Under the pieces are notes generated by a model. It worked only from the letters and a program-made list of their open reading frames with translations. It searched no databases and was not told the DNA's origin. A DNA stretch of 64,000 bases from contig NC_133020.1 in the NCBI RefSeq assembly GCF_048564905.1, positions 16,773,501-16,837,500 of the forward strand, in the 5' to 3' direction. Each line of letters starts with the position of its first letter. The stretch's first letter is position 1. The DNA is from Vicugna pacos (Eukaryota > Chordata > Mammalia > Artiodactyla > Camelidae). Below, piece by piece: positions 63,659 to 64,000 of the stretch. Position numbers and translations under genes: made by a program.

Positions 63659-64000
63659 GACCAGGTACCATATTTTTAAAAAAAATTGTCTTAATCACTA
63701 TGCTCTATGCCTCACAAAAAGCAGTACAAGTGAACATGCCCAGCACAATCTGTACCCAGTGAAATTTAGACACTCAATACATATCGAATATGAACAGCCT
63801 GCAAAGAACCATAAAAAAGAATGCTAACATCAAACTTTCACTTCATGTAGGAAGGACATCACAGTGAAAGATTAAAATTTGATATTCAGTGGAATCTAAT
63901 ATTGAATTTCTTTTGGATGATGAGATGATAGCATTTTATAGCAGTAAAGTGTTTTCTCCACAGTAGAACTTGCTTTTATGTCGCATAATTTAAAAAATCT
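63659..64000. other. Intergenic, no recognised element
   Basis: Unassigned to the window end; NANOG is expected beyond it by synteny. Confidence 0.4.

Noticed and set aside
1-64000. CRISPR array, operon, phage or plasmid system
   Set aside because: Repeats are dispersed SINE/LINE/LTR types without regular spacers; genes are split by GT-AG introns; the window is vertebrate nuclear DNA.
61200-64000. NANOG first exons
   Set aside because: Expected by synteny further downstream; no NANOG-like start or homeodomain text appears before the window ends.

Overview
This is mammalian chromosomal DNA, almost certainly from a camelid (camel, llama or alpaca group). The main evidence is about 34 copies of a short tRNA-derived SINE. 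Its head reads like a tRNA (GGTATAGCTCAGTGGTAGAG ... GGTTCAATCCCCAGTACCTCC) and is followed by an (AAAT)n-rich tail. This is the camelid tRNA-type SINE. Intron-rich genes, MIR/L2 relics, young L1 3' ends, hAT relics and solo LTRs fit a placental genome. There are no bacterial-type operons, phage, CRISPR arrays or plasmid parts.

Three host protein genes are readable, and all are early-embryo/germline genes. GDF3 (minus, two coding exons, 10468-14643) encodes a 364-residue TGF-beta ligand. DPPA3 (plus, four coding exons, 27732-31317) encodes the 148-residue maternal/primordial-germ-cell factor also called Stella or PGC7. NANOGNB (plus, five coding exons, 57532-61133) encodes a 223-residue divergent homeodomain protein. 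All splice junctions follow GT-AG and all reading frames stay open. GDF3 and DPPA3 are head-to-head, about 13 kb apart. The order GDF3-DPPA3-NANOGNB matches human 12p13.31, where NANOG follows. I see no NANOG, APOBEC1 or CLEC4C exon inside the window.

Layout: 1-10 kb is repeat-rich intergenic DNA, including an L1 split by a SINE and by a solo LTR. 10.4-14.75 kb is GDF3 with its proximal promoter, which carries an 18-bp perfect palindrome centred on a CRE. 14.8-27.4 kb is the GDF3-DPPA3 interval (MIR, L2, SINEs, an LTR, and a duplicated L1/MIR mosaic). 27.4-31.8 kb is DPPA3, with octamer, CCAAT and SOX-type motifs upstream. 32-57.4 kb is gene-poor and dominated by SINE, L1, LTR and hAT relics, with several CTCF-like motifs. 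57.4-61.2 kb is NANOGNB. 61.2-64 kb is intergenic repeats.

The three genes work in pluripotency, the oocyte-to-embryo transition and the germline, so the locus looks like one early-development cluster. I found no evidence for an undescribed molecular system. The most useful leads are the non-canonical homeodomain of NANOGNB, the promoter motifs of GDF3 and DPPA3, CTCF-type motifs in opposite orientations, and several well-dated nested insertions. Repeat family names and edges were judged by eye and are approximate.
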